A DNA stretch of 64,000 bases from NCBI GenBank assembly GCA_964415295.1, contig CAYPYN010000004.1, positions 400,934 through 464,933 of the forward strand. The letters are read 5' to 3'. Of this stretch, positions 25,993 through 34,548 are shown piece by piece. The DNA comes from SB21 sp964415295. Its GTDB lineage: Bacteria; CLD3; SB21. Both the position numbers and the translations under genes were made by a program. The notes under the pieces are model-generated. The model was given only the letters and a program-made list of their open reading frames with translations. It did no database searches and was not told where the DNA came from. Numbering within the stretch: position 1 is the first letter of the stretch; every line of letters starts with the position of its first letter.

Positions 25993-26838
25993 ATGAATAA
26001 ACAAGAGATCGCATCGGCCATCGAAAGACTCTATCCCTTATCGGCCGAAGACGTGCTGAAGCAGGATGGAATGGAATATTTTTACCATTTCAAGAAAATG
26101 CTTAATGCCGGCGAGATCCGCGCGGCGGAGAAAACCGATGACAGCTGGAAGGTCAATGAGTGGGTGAAAAAAGGCATCCTCATCGGATTCCGTCTGGGGA
26201 AATTGACCGATATGTCCATTGACGGACGATTTCGCTTTTTCGATAAAGACACCTACCCGCTCAAAGGCCTCGGCGTGAAGGACAACGTACGTATTGTTCC
26301 GGGCGGAACCAGCGTACGCGACGGTTGCTACGTTTCTCCACAAACGGTGATCATGCCGCCCGCCTATATCAATGTCGGAGCCTATGTCGACTCCGGTACT
26401 CTGATCGATTCGCATGCCCTGGTAGGTTCCTGTGCCCAGCTTGGAAAGAACATTCACCTTAGTGCAGCGGCACAGATCGGGGGCGTGCTTGAACCCGTCG
26501 GAGCGATGCCGGTCATCATCGAAGACGACGTGATGATCGGGGGCAACTGCGGCATCTATGAAGGCACCATTATCAAACGCCGTGCCGTGATTGGCGCGGG
26601 CGTTATCCTGACGGGAGGAACGCCGGTGTACGATATCGTTACAAGCTCCGTCCATCGCAGGACCAAAGACGAACCGCTCACCATTCCCGAAGGCGCGGTA
26701 GTGGTCGCCGGATCCAGACCCATCGTCTCAAATATCTTTGCGCGTGAGAAGAATTTATCACTCTATACGCCCATTATTATCAAATACCGAGATGATAAGA
26801 CCGACGCTTCAACGGCTTTGGAGGATACGCTGCGTTAA
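25993..26838 (+). CDS. dapD: 2,3,4,5-tetrahydropyridine-2,6-dicarboxylate N-succinyltransferase
   Basis: A 281-residue protein, the normal length for DapD. The N-terminal helical part is followed by a left-handed beta-helix of hexapeptide repeats (VRIVPGGTSVRDGCYVSP, VGAYVDSGTLIDSHALVGSCAQLG, IHLSAAAQIGGVLEP). The catalytic region with EDDVMIGGNCGIYEG is present. It succinylates tetrahydrodipicolinate in the lysine/diaminopimelate pathway, so the organism uses the succinylase branch for peptidoglycan precursor synthesis. It stands as a single gene with its own promoter and a hairpin after it. Confidence 0.96.
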   Translation: MNKQEIASAIERLYPLSAEDVLKQDGMEYFYHFKKMLNAGEIRAAEKTDDSWKVNEWVKKGILIGFRLGKLTDMSIDGRFRFFDKDTYPLKGLGVKDNVRIVPGGTSVRDGCYVSPQTVIMPPAYINVGAYVDSGTLIDSHALVGSCAQLGKNIHLSAAAQIGGVLEPVGAMPVIIEDDVMIGGNCGIYEGTIIKRRAVIGAGVILTGGTPVYDIVTSSVHRRTKDEPLTIPEGAVVVAGSRPIVSNIFAREKNLSLYTPIIIKYRDDKTDASTALEDTLR

Positions 26839-26843
26839 GACAC

Positions 26844-26875
26844 AAAAAAAATAGCTCAGGCTTGGAGCCTGAGCT
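26844..26875 (-). terminator. Intrinsic terminator between dapD and tlpA
   Basis: Perfect 9-base stem AGCTCAGGC (26853-26861) and GCCTGAGCT (26867-26875) with a 5-base loop. On the minus strand it is followed by a run of eight T's (26844-26851 read in reverse after one A), so it is a full intrinsic terminator for tlpA. On the plus strand the stem has no U-tract but may still end dapD mRNA. Confidence 0.85.
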
Positions 26876-26926
26876 CAATGTTTACATGTTTTGTTCTTTT
26901 AGGAATTCGCGCTGAATTGGATCCCG

Positions 26927-27418
26927 TTAAATCCCGGCCGCCTTCAGCAAATTCAAAAACCTTTCTTTGTTCTGCAAACCAACGTTCGTACTGACTACAT
27001 TACCGTTCTTATCGATGATCACGGTCGTCGGGAAAGCCTGCACGCCAAATTGTTTGGCGAAAGCATCGTCGCCGTACCAGGTAGGATATGTAATCTTAAG
27101 TTGTTCTTCGACAATAGGTTTAGCCGCCTCAGGCGATTCGGAATCCAGCAAAACACCGAGAACTACAACATCTTTGTCTTTATACTGTTCATGAATTTCT
27201 TTCAGATCAGGAATTTCTTTCAGGCACGGTCCGCACCATGTCGCCCAGATATTGAGCAAAACCGTTTTGCCGCGATACTGAGAGAATTCCATTTTGTTGC
27301 CGCTCAGATCGGTCGCGGAGAAATTGACCTGTCCTTGTGAGGAAGCCTGTTTTTGACCGCAGGCTGAAACTGATAAAAAAAGCATCGAGACGTACACAAA
27401 ACCAATAAATAATCTCAT
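26927..27418 (-). CDS. TlpA-like thiol-disulfide oxidoreductase lipoprotein
   Basis: A 163-residue protein with a lipobox SVSAC (Cys20), so membrane-anchored and periplasmic. The thioredoxin fold has the active site WATWCGPC (Cys62, Cys65) and the cis-Pro in AFPTTVI. This is the TlpA/ResA type, which reduces apocytochrome c or other periplasmic disulfides. It follows dsbD in the same direction (40 bases), which is a natural electron donor for it. Confidence 0.9.
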   Translation of the reverse strand: MRLFIGFVYVSMLFLSVSACGQKQASSQGQVNFSATDLSGNKMEFSQYRGKTVLLNIWATWCGPCLKEIPDLKEIHEQYKDKDVVVLGVLLDSESPEAAKPIVEEQLKITYPTWYGDDAFAKQFGVQAFPTTVIIDKNGNVVSTNVGLQNKERFLNLLKAAGI

Positions 27419-27458
27419 CTTATTCCTTTATAATTAATGACCGGAAACGTTCCTGTTT

Positions 27459-29456
27459 TCAATTTTTACGAATGTCGGCCGTGATCTTCATTCTTTCCAG
27501 ACCTTCTTTGAGAAACATCTTGAAGACCTCGGGATTGCGCTCCAGCCCGCCGAACGTGGCGAGAATATTTTCCTCCGGATCGATGATGACATAAAACGGC
27601 AAGGCCACACTGCCGACAAATTTCTGCTGGAGCTCCTGATTTTTCTCCTGCGCTTCACCGAAGTCCGTCCAGAGGCGCGCAAGTACCATCTGGTCGAAAA
27701 GTTTATCCACGTCTTCCCGCACGAACATTGTCTTTTCCATCAGACGGCAGTTCGTACAGGTTTTGCCCGTAAAATCTATAAATAGAGGCTTCCCGGACTC
27801 CCTGGCTTTTGCAATCGCCGTAGCATAATTCTCGATCCACTCACCCTCTTCGGTTTTCTCCTTGTCGGCCGCACTGCGAATCACGCCGTAATCGGCCGGA
27901 GGAAGATAGGAATCCAGATCGGCCTGAAGAGGATTGCCGAACAAACCGTAAAGCAAATAGACCGTCAGACTCATAAAGAACATACCAAGTCCTGTTCTGC
28001 CCGCACCGATCGCATCCACCGTATCATCTTCAGAGAACTTGATCTTGCCTAATAAATAGAATCCGCTGATCCCGAAGAGGACAATCCAGATGGACAGCAG
28101 CACTGGCCTCGTCAGTATCTGTGTATCCCAAACCAGGTCTACATTACTAAAGAATTTGAACGCGGCCGCCACTTCCACAAAGGCCATAACGATCTTCGTA
28201 GCATGGAGCCAACTGCCGCTTTTGGGCATATTGGCGAGATACTGAGGGAAAAGCGACAAGAAGAAGAACGGCGATGAAAACGCCGCGGCAAAACATAACA
28301 TACCCACGATCGGAAGAAACCATTCGCCGTTAGCCGAGGCCACCATCAGCAAACCGAGAAATTGAACCGTACACGTAAAAGAGACCAACGTAAAAGTGAC
28401 CCCTGCGAAAAGGGTTCCCATATTCCGCCCGGTGTCGCTGTGCTGCTGGGAAAAATTGACAATGAAGGAAGGCAGCCGTATTTCAAATACTCCAAATAGA
28501 CTCAACGCAAAAACTACAAAAAGTACGCCGATCGTCATGTTGACCCACGCGTTGGCGGCAAAATTCTGGGCCCCGGATGCACCAACGATCAGCGACATGA
28601 GCCATCCGAAGAGGGCGAAAGAAACGATGATACCGAGGATATAAATTACGGACTGCTTGATGGCCTGAATTCTGGATGTCGCCGAATGCTTGGTGAAATA
28701 AGACACGGTGATCGGGATCATCGGGAAGACACACGGCGTGAGTAGTGCCAGGAAGCCTGTGAGAAAAGCCAGGCCGATAAAAGAAGCCAGAGACTCTTTG
28801 CGCAACGCCTCATACGAAGCGGTTCTTTCGATAACCGTCTTTTCATCTTCCGCACTTTCGATCTTCTCATCCCCTTGAACAAAAGACAAAACGGTATCTT
28901 TGATGACCGGCGCTTCTCGGAGGTCTTGCTTAACCTGGTCTGCGGCCGGTTTGTGTTCGGTCATCTTTTGGGATAAGGTCAGTATGGATGCGGGGACGTT
29001 AAAAACCGACTTGACCGTTTGCGGAGGCAGACAGTAGGACTCGGTACACGCCTGATAACGGAACTCGACTCCGATCGCATCGCCCTGTTTCAGAGGGCCC
29101 GTGAGCTCGAGGGGCTGTTTGAACACGACCGTTCCCGAATGCCATGTGACATCAATGCCGAATCCTTCGTCGAAATGTTTTTTACCTTCGGGACTTATCA
29201 ATGCGCCTTTGAGCCTTACATTCTCAGGCAGTTGCAGAGTAACCGTAGTGGGAACCGGCCCTTCAAGCAGTTCCGTGCCGTAAATATGATACTTCGAATC
29301 CACGACGGCCCGGACATCCAGAGAGAATTCCCGGCCATTGACCGCGCCCGCGCTTACGCTCAGTTTGACCGTTGCCGGCGGCTGCGATGAAACAGGTTGA
29401 ATTGTAATAACGAGTCCGAGCAGGAGACCCATTGCAAGAAGATGAGCGGTGCGCAT
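27459..29456 (-). CDS. dsbD: Thiol:disulfide interchange protein DsbD
   Basis: A 665-residue protein with the three DsbD domains. After a signal peptide (about 1-24) comes the periplasmic Ig-like alpha domain with the pair C-x5-C in QACTESYC. The central part has about eight transmembrane helices with the key Cys in LTPCVFPMIPITV and FTCTVQF. The C-terminal thioredoxin-like gamma domain has GKTCTNCRLMEKT. It moves electrons from cytoplasmic thioredoxin to periplasmic proteins such as the TlpA-like protein encoded just after it. Likely supports cytochrome c maturation. Confidence 0.94.
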   Translation of the reverse strand: MRTAHLLAMGLLLGLVITIQPVSSQPPATVKLSVSAGAVNGREFSLDVRAVVDSKYHIYGTELLEGPVPTTVTLQLPENVRLKGALISPEGKKHFDEGFGIDVTWHSGTVVFKQPLELTGPLKQGDAIGVEFRYQACTESYCLPPQTVKSVFNVPASILTLSQKMTEHKPAADQVKQDLREAPVIKDTVLSFVQGDEKIESAEDEKTVIERTASYEALRKESLASFIGLAFLTGFLALLTPCVFPMIPITVSYFTKHSATSRIQAIKQSVIYILGIIVSFALFGWLMSLIVGASGAQNFAANAWVNMTIGVLFVVFALSLFGVFEIRLPSFIVNFSQQHSDTGRNMGTLFAGVTFTLVSFTCTVQFLGLLMVASANGEWFLPIVGMLCFAAAFSSPFFFLSLFPQYLANMPKSGSWLHATKIVMAFVEVAAAFKFFSNVDLVWDTQILTRPVLLSIWIVLFGISGFYLLGKIKFSEDDTVDAIGAGRTGLGMFFMSLTVYLLYGLFGNPLQADLDSYLPPADYGVIRSAADKEKTEEGEWIENYATAIAKARESGKPLFIDFTGKTCTNCRLMEKTMFVREDVDKLFDQMVLARLWTDFGEAQEKNQELQQKFVGSVALPFYVIIDPEENILATFGGLERNPEVFKMFLKEGLERMKITADIRKN

Positions 29457-29521
29457 GAAATTCCATGTTAGGTTAATAGTTCCGGCGACAAGGTGTAACG
29501 CAAAGACTCGTTGCAGATTCC

Positions 29522-29773
29522 CTATGGCGCGTAAATTCCTTTAGCAATAAATTTTATCGTGAACCGGACGTCGCCGGCGATCTCTCTGGCATTAAGTTGT
29601 ACGATCTCGGGATTGGTCCCGTTGGCGATCACCGAACCGTGAAAGACCGCAATGTACTGACCCGCATACTTTCTTGAGATCGTAGCCCAGTGATCCCTGA
29701 TCCAGGCCGTATCGGAAACACTGGCCGGCGCTTTTTGCGGACGCCCTTTGGATTGCTTTTGATTCGCTCTCAT
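29522..29773 (-). CDS. Small DUF5678-like protein
   Basis: An 83-residue protein. A basic, Gln/Lys-rich start is followed by a compact segment with the pattern W-x-x-HWATISRKYAGQYIAVFHGSVIANG, which resembles the DUF5678 domain (Trp, Tyr-x-Gly-x-Tyr-x-Ala, then Gly). A good ribosome site GGAGG stands 7 bases before the ATG. Function unknown. It lies between rlmN and dsbD, separated by 65 bases from the latter. Confidence 0.65.
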   Translation of the reverse strand: MRANQKQSKGRPQKAPASVSDTAWIRDHWATISRKYAGQYIAVFHGSVIANGTNPEIVQLNAREIAGDVRFTIKFIAKGIYAP

Positions 29774-29819
29774 ACCCTACACCTCCGGTTAAGTGTGAAT
29801 ATTGGAAACGTTATCAAAA

Positions 29820-30989
29820 TTACGGTTTGATCGCCAATTGCCCGCAGGCCGCCGCGATATCCCGGCCCCGGCTGCGCCTCAGCGTCAGCGGACTCCGGAT
29901 CGACGACACTTGTTTCATAAAATAAGCTATCCGTTCATCCGACGGCCTTTTCAGCGAAGGGCCTTCGATCGGATTGTACGGGATCACATTCACTTTGCAT
30001 CGACCGAGCTGCGACGCTATTTTTTTCAATCGTGCCGCATCGGCGTCGCTGTCATTGACACCGGAGAGCAGAACATACTCCAGCGTCACCCCGTTTCGCC
30101 GTGTTGCGTTGAAATAGCGTGCCGCTTCGATCAGTTCCTTCAGAGGGTATTTCTTCGTGATCGGCATGATACGCCGTCGAACGGCATCCGTTGTGGCATT
30201 AAGACTGATCGCGAGATTATACGGATGACCGGCGTCCGTATATTCATAGATCTTCGGAATAATACCCGACGTCGAGATCGTTATATGCTTGGCCGCGAGT
30301 CCCGGTCCGTTCTCATTGGCAATAATCTGCGCCGCCTGAATCACCGGATCGTAATTCAAAAACGGTTCGCCCATGCCCATAAATACAATGTTGGAAATAT
30401 CGGGATCTATATGTCGTCGAATGTATGTCAACTGACCAACGATCTCGCCGACCGACAGATTCCTTTGATATCCCATCCAGCCGGTGGCGCAGAATTCGCA
30501 CCCAACCGCACAGCCGACCTGTGTGGAAATGCAGACGGTTCGCCGGTCCTCTTCCGGAATAAAAACGGATTCGATCTTGCGGCCGTCCTCCAGTTCAAAA
30601 AGGATTTTGCGTGTCGCCAAGGCTTCATTTTCCTCGGATAATTGTACGCCAACGGCTTTGGGATGACGGATCTCGGCGCTCTGCTCCAGCCGTTCTCTGA
30701 GATCTTTGGAGATGTCGGTCATATCCGCAAATGATTCGGCACCCTTTTTGTACAGCCATTGAAATACCTGCTGGCCGCGGAATCTTTTCTCGCCCATCGA
30801 CGTAAAGAAGGCCTCCAGTTCCTCCCGGGACATTCCAAGAAGATTGGTTTTGCCGGATCGGTGAGCGAGGTCAACGGATGTGATAAAACCGGTATGTGAT
30901 GCGGGAACCTTCATTGGCGGTAACATAACATATCCCGCCGTTTCTTGCAAGATATTTGATGCTTTTGAACAGCGTTTTACCGCTTGCAT
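29820..30989 (-). CDS. rlmN: Dual-specificity 23S rRNA A2503 / tRNA A37 methyltransferase RlmN
   Basis: Up to 389 residues. The radical SAM cluster motif is GCAVGCEFC (Cys-x3-Cys-x2-Cys). Other RlmN motifs are GMGEPFLNYD, ISTSGIIP, LAISLNATTD and the C-terminal RGRDIAAACGQL, whose Cys is the methyl-carrying/resolving residue. It methylates C2 of A2503 in 23S rRNA and A37 in some tRNAs. The start is uncertain: the first ATG (30989) has a G-rich ribosome site, but residues before about 48 are not conserved and a promoter-like TTGCAA-17-TATGTT (30922-30950) would favour the ATG at 30914. Confidence 0.95.
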   Translation of the reverse strand: MQAVKRCSKASNILQETAGYVMLPPMKVPASHTGFITSVDLAHRSGKTNLLGMSREELEAFFTSMGEKRFRGQQVFQWLYKKGAESFADMTDISKDLRERLEQSAEIRHPKAVGVQLSEENEALATRKILFELEDGRKIESVFIPEEDRRTVCISTQVGCAVGCEFCATGWMGYQRNLSVGEIVGQLTYIRRHIDPDISNIVFMGMGEPFLNYDPVIQAAQIIANENGPGLAAKHITISTSGIIPKIYEYTDAGHPYNLAISLNATTDAVRRRIMPITKKYPLKELIEAARYFNATRRNGVTLEYVLLSGVNDSDADAARLKKIASQLGRCKVNVIPYNPIEGPSLKRPSDERIAYFMKQVSSIRSPLTLRRSRGRDIAAACGQLAIKP

Positions 30990-30993
30990 AAAT
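30965..30993 (+). promoter_or_regulatory. Possible promoter for the 31020 lipoprotein gene
   Basis: -35 TTGAAC (30965-30970) with ATAAAT (30988-30993) at 17 bases, or TAAATG at 18. Transcription would begin near 31000, consistent with the ATG at 31020. It overlaps the 5' end of the rlmN frame on the other strand. Weak -10. Confidence 0.3.
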
Positions 30994-31019
30994 GCCCCCC
31001 TTTGGATATGTTTGCAGCC

Positions 31020-31625
31020 ATGAACAGAGTTTTATACCTGCTCGGCCTGATCGTTGGATTTGTAAGCTGCGAAGCGCCCAACTATGACCCGACAACACCG
31101 GACGGAACGCATAATCTTTTTGTCCGTTCTTTCGCCCAGAAAGACTACAAGACCCTTTACAGCCTGCTGAACAAAGAGACCAAAGAGTCCTTCCGTGTCT
31201 ATTTAAGTAACACCAGACAAGTTGTGTCCATGATCCGGGCCACATACCCGGATGCCCTTCAGGAAAAGGCGATTGCGGATCTCTCCATCCCCTTCCCTTC
31301 GGATACCTTCGCCTATCGGGAGATCGAAATGGCTCCAACGGAAGAGGAAATATTCATGAAACTCTGCGACAAAATGTTATCCTCACGGAATGAAACTCCC
31401 TCCCTCATGCAAAAATTCGGCACACGCGTGCAGTCTGTGGTAATGGAACGCCCCGATAAGGCACTCATCAAGACAATCGCCGATGAAACGCTGGTTTATG
31501 TGCGCGAACCCGATGGATACTGGCGGACGGCCGAGGTTTTTGGAATCAATTTCAGCGCTCTGGTGATGGTGAGCCGGCAAAATCTGGATATCACCAGAAC
31601 GAACGCTGAAATCCTCTCAAAATAA
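31020..31625 (+). CDS. Putative lipoprotein of unknown function
   Basis: From the ATG at 31020 the 201-residue protein has a clean signal peptide and lipobox GFVSC (Cys17). In-frame ATGs at 30984 and 31008 would put 4-12 extra residues before the signal and are less likely. The mature part is helical and mixed (FAQKDYKTLYSLLNKETKESF ..., ending NLDITRTNAEILSK); the layout recalls NTF2-like lipoproteins, but I do not recognise a family. It precedes the lytic transglycosylase gene, which has its own promoter. Confidence 0.75.
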   Translation: MNRVLYLLGLIVGFVSCEAPNYDPTTPDGTHNLFVRSFAQKDYKTLYSLLNKETKESFRVYLSNTRQVVSMIRATYPDALQEKAIADLSIPFPSDTFAYREIEMAPTEEEIFMKLCDKMLSSRNETPSLMQKFGTRVQSVVMERPDKALIKTIADETLVYVREPDGYWRTAEVFGINFSALVMVSRQNLDITRTNAEILSK

Positions 31626-31682
31626 TCATTTCAAACGCTCATTTACCGCCAACGTGTCACTGAATGGATAATCGCAAAATTA

Positions 31683-31711
31683 TTGACATTCGGGGGCCAA
31701 TACTATATATT
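31683..31711 (+). promoter_or_regulatory. Promoter for the lytic transglycosylase gene
   Basis: -35 TTGACA (31683-31688), exactly 17 bases, -10 TATATT (31706-31711). Transcription would start near 31718, about 46 bases before the ATG at 31764. A longer reading frame that seems to start at 31683 begins inside this -35 box and is therefore not the true start. Confidence 0.8.
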
Positions 31712-31763
31712 CTCGCGGTTCAAAACTAATTGTTTTTCTAATGATTTAGGAGTTCGCATATTG

Positions 31764-33878
31764 ATGAGATTTCTTAATATGAACTATGCTTTGGTGATAC
31801 TATCGGCCATCATGATGGGTTGCGTGGCTTCGCAAAACGTGGTTACAACCGGCACGCACACCGAACAAGCGGTAGTACAGACCGCCGATAAACCGCAAGA
31901 CACAACAGCTGCGGTCACGGATGCCGTCCAGTTCCTTGTTCTTGGAGACGCCGAAAACGGTAAATCGGAGGATTCCACGGCAAATGGGTCAGGTGAAGCG
32001 GCCGCCCTGGAAAACGTCAAACGGCAATATGCCAGTGCCCTCAATTATTGGTTTGTAGAACAGAATCCGGATGCCGCCAAACAAGCCTACATGGCCGCCA
32101 TAGACGGACTGGTGGCTCTGGGTGACATATTGGCCACCAAAGAATCGCCGGACGAGGAAAACGGCAACGGAGACGTTGTCGACACTCCTTTCAAGATCGC
32201 GGAATCGAAAACAGAACAGGACGACACTTCGGTAAACGGAAACGACTACCCCAATTGGCTGGCCAACGGCATTATTGAACATTATAAGAACCTGCTCGAA
32301 CTGAGGAACGAATTCAACGAAGAGACATTCAATCAGCAGGTCCTGAGCCGCCTGGTGTATTTTGACACGGGTTTGTCTGGACTCAATTCTTACGGCAATA
32401 TCAAAGCGCCTATAGCCAAAGGCCATGCGCTGGACTACATCCCGATGAATATCCAGAACGAACGCATTCAGAAATACCTCGATTACATGACCAAAGACGG
32501 AGGGGCCAATATCCGGGGACTGTACCGGAAGATCGGCCGTCATGAACAACTTATCAAAGAGGTGATCAAGCTGGAAGGCGTCTCGGAAGACCTTATTTAC
32601 CTGGCCATGATCGAGAGCGGCTTTAGCGCAACTGCGAAGTCCCGTGCGCATGCGGTCGGACCGTGGCAATTCACAAAAGCCACCGCCCAGATATACGGTA
32701 TGAACGTGGACTGGTGGGTGGACGAGCGCAGGGATATCTTTGTTTCCACCAAGGCTGCGATCAAACATCTGAAGGATCTGTTTGCGATTTATGGAGACTG
32801 GTATCTGGCGCTGGCCGCCTATGATGCGGGTCCCGGCGGCGTCAATCGTGCGATGAAAAAGAACAATACCCGGGATTATTGGGAAATGGTCAAAATGCCC
32901 AGAGAGGCCAAAAACTATGTCCCCTACTTCATCGCTTCCACACTGATCGTCAAGAATCCCGCTCAATACGGTATCACACTGGAAAAAGATCCTCCCGTGC
33001 AAGTGGACACCGTAACGGTCACCGAATGTCTCGACCTCGAGATCATAGCCAATTGTGTCGGATCAACGGTTGACAGCATCCGCGATATCAATCCGGCCCT
33101 CTTGCGCTGGTGTACGCCTCCGACGACGACCAGATACCTTCTGAAATTGCCGCAGGGAACCCGCGCCAAGTTCCTTGAGAACTACGCCAAGATCCCGCAG
33201 GAAAGGAAACGTTCCTGGGTCCGTTATCAGGTCAAATACGGAGAAACGCTCTCGTTGATCGCCAACCGATACGGAACGGACGTTAAGGCCATCATGCAGG
33301 CCAACCAATTAAAAAGCTCCATCAATCTAACCACCGGTCAATACATCATCATACCTGTGGCTCCAAAATCTTACGTGGCAAGCAAGAGCAACGCTGAAAC
33401 CGCAAGCGCTTCCGGCAACCGACCGTCCAATTATACGGCCGCCGCTTCGACCGCGGCAAGTGCAAAGAAAAAGACCGATGACAAGGCCGGAAAGAAAAAA
33501 ATATTGTTCAAAGTTGAAGCTGGAAATACGCTGGGTGAGATCGCTGAATGGTATAATATCCTGGCCCAGAATATCCGCGATTGGAACGGTTTGTATTACG
33601 GCGACCCGATTTTCCCCGGGCAGGTATTGACCCTTTGGGTTGACACTTACATCCCCGACGAAGGCTATCGCAATGCTACCAAGAAAAAAGCCAAAGAAGT
33701 CGTTGCGGACGAACCGGGAACGAAGATCTACGTCGTACAGGACAACGATACTCTGATCAGCATCGCTAAGTTATTCAATGTGGAAGTCAGCAGCATCAAA
33801 CGGTGGAACAAACTATCATCCAATACAATCCGTGTGGGTGACAAACTGAAGATCTATGTGGGAAATACAAATAATTAG
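31764..33878 (+). CDS. MltD-like membrane-bound lytic murein transglycosylase with three LysM repeats
   Basis: A 704-residue protein from the ATG at 31764 (TAGGAG upstream). It has a lipobox AIMMGC (Cys20), a roughly 220-residue low-complexity and helical region, and an SLT goose-lysozyme-like domain with catalytic Glu284 in AMIESGF, then GPWQFTKATAQIYGM and YLALAAYDAGPGGVN. Three LysM peptidoglycan-binding repeats follow (near 490-540, 580-625 and 655-704; YQVKYGETLSLIANRYG, FKVEAGNTLGEIAEWYN, YVVQDNDTLISIAKLFN). It cleaves glycan strands with formation of 1,6-anhydro-MurNAc. Anchored to the outer membrane from the periplasm. Confidence 0.95.
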   Translation: MRFLNMNYALVILSAIMMGCVASQNVVTTGTHTEQAVVQTADKPQDTTAAVTDAVQFLVLGDAENGKSEDSTANGSGEAAALENVKRQYASALNYWFVEQNPDAAKQAYMAAIDGLVALGDILATKESPDEENGNGDVVDTPFKIAESKTEQDDTSVNGNDYPNWLANGIIEHYKNLLELRNEFNEETFNQQVLSRLVYFDTGLSGLNSYGNIKAPIAKGHALDYIPMNIQNERIQKYLDYMTKDGGANIRGLYRKIGRHEQLIKEVIKLEGVSEDLIYLAMIESGFSATAKSRAHAVGPWQFTKATAQIYGMNVDWWVDERRDIFVSTKAAIKHLKDLFAIYGDWYLALAAYDAGPGGVNRAMKKNNTRDYWEMVKMPREAKNYVPYFIASTLIVKNPAQYGITLEKDPPVQVDTVTVTECLDLEIIANCVGSTVDSIRDINPALLRWCTPPTTTRYLLKLPQGTRAKFLENYAKIPQERKRSWVRYQVKYGETLSLIANRYGTDVKAIMQANQLKSSINLTTGQYIIIPVAPKSYVASKSNAETASASGNRPSNYTAAASTAASAKKKTDDKAGKKKILFKVEAGNTLGEIAEWYNILAQNIRDWNGLYYGDPIFPGQVLTLWVDTYIPDEGYRNATKKKAKEVVADEPGTKIYVVQDNDTLISIAKLFNVEVSSIKRWNKLSSNTIRVGDKLKIYVGNTNN

Positions 33879-33895
33879 TTCAGAAATCCTTTTCA

Positions 33896-33925
33896 AAAAC
33901 CGGCTCATTGAGGCCGGTTTTTTTT
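33896..33925. terminator. Intrinsic terminator between the transglycosylase gene and the 33927 gene
   Basis: Perfect 9-base stem AAAACCGGC (33896-33904) and GCCGGTTTT (33913-33921) with an 8-base loop, followed on the plus strand by T's to 33925. On the minus strand the A-run gives GCCGGTTTTTG, so it can work in both directions for the two converging genes. Confidence 0.88.
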
Positions 33926-33926
33926 G

Positions 33927-34517
33927 CTAAACAAGCTTCCGTAATCTTTCGATCTCTTTGGCCAACAAAGCCTGCCCGGCGCTGTCAAAAATATCGGTTT
34001 CAAACGATGGATTCAATATCTTGACCTTGATCAGGCTGTTGGAATAGTCGCCGGTCATAAAATAATTTTGAGCCATCAGTAATTGAAGATCGGCCGCATT
34101 AAGCCCTACGGCATAGACAAAACTCCAGTTCGCATTCATCGAAAGCGCTTCATCGGCAAATTGATTGGAAAGCACATACTCCTTGTTGGCATTTTTCAAA
34201 AATGACCAGCCGGCGTAATGATCGGGTGGCACACCTTGTTTTGAAGCGCCCGCTGAAAAATACGTATCAGCCTTGCTTAAGCTGTCCATTTTCATGAATG
34301 TCCACGCCAAGCCTGTCAAGGGTTCCGCCGCCGATGGGTTCTTCTTTCCGGCCTTCTTGAACCAGTCGATGGCCGTTTCAAATTCGTTTTGGCTGTAACT
34401 GGTCCAACCCTCCAGCACCATATCCTCAAAGGTTGCGCTGTCCCGTATGGGATCGGGGCCGCAAGACAGGATATTGGAACACCATAAGATCACGATAGTC
34501 AGGAATACTTTTTTCAT
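33927..34517 (-). CDS. TPR-like lipoprotein
   Basis: A 196-residue protein with lipobox NILSC (Cys19). Two or three TPR-like helical pairs follow: LEGWTSYSQNEFETAIDWFKKA, then LTGLAWTFMKMDSLSKADTYF, and AQNYFMTGDYSNSLIKVKIL. Probably periplasmic and membrane-anchored; partner unknown. It is the last gene after the choice-of-anchor B protein, 31 bases downstream. Confidence 0.75.
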   Translation of the reverse strand: MKKVFLTIVILWCSNILSCGPDPIRDSATFEDMVLEGWTSYSQNEFETAIDWFKKAGKKNPSAAEPLTGLAWTFMKMDSLSKADTYFSAGASKQGVPPDHYAGWSFLKNANKEYVLSNQFADEALSMNANWSFVYAVGLNAADLQLLMAQNYFMTGDYSNSLIKVKILNPSFETDIFDSAGQALLAKEIERLRKLV

Positions 34518-34548
34518 ACCGTTCGCTTTTGAAATGGGTTACATGCTA

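Noticed and set aside
31989..33002. 337-codon minus-strand frame inside the lytic transglycosylase gene
   Set aside because: The plus strand encodes a complete lipobox, SLT and LysM protein with a consensus promoter; the opposite frame is a shadow.
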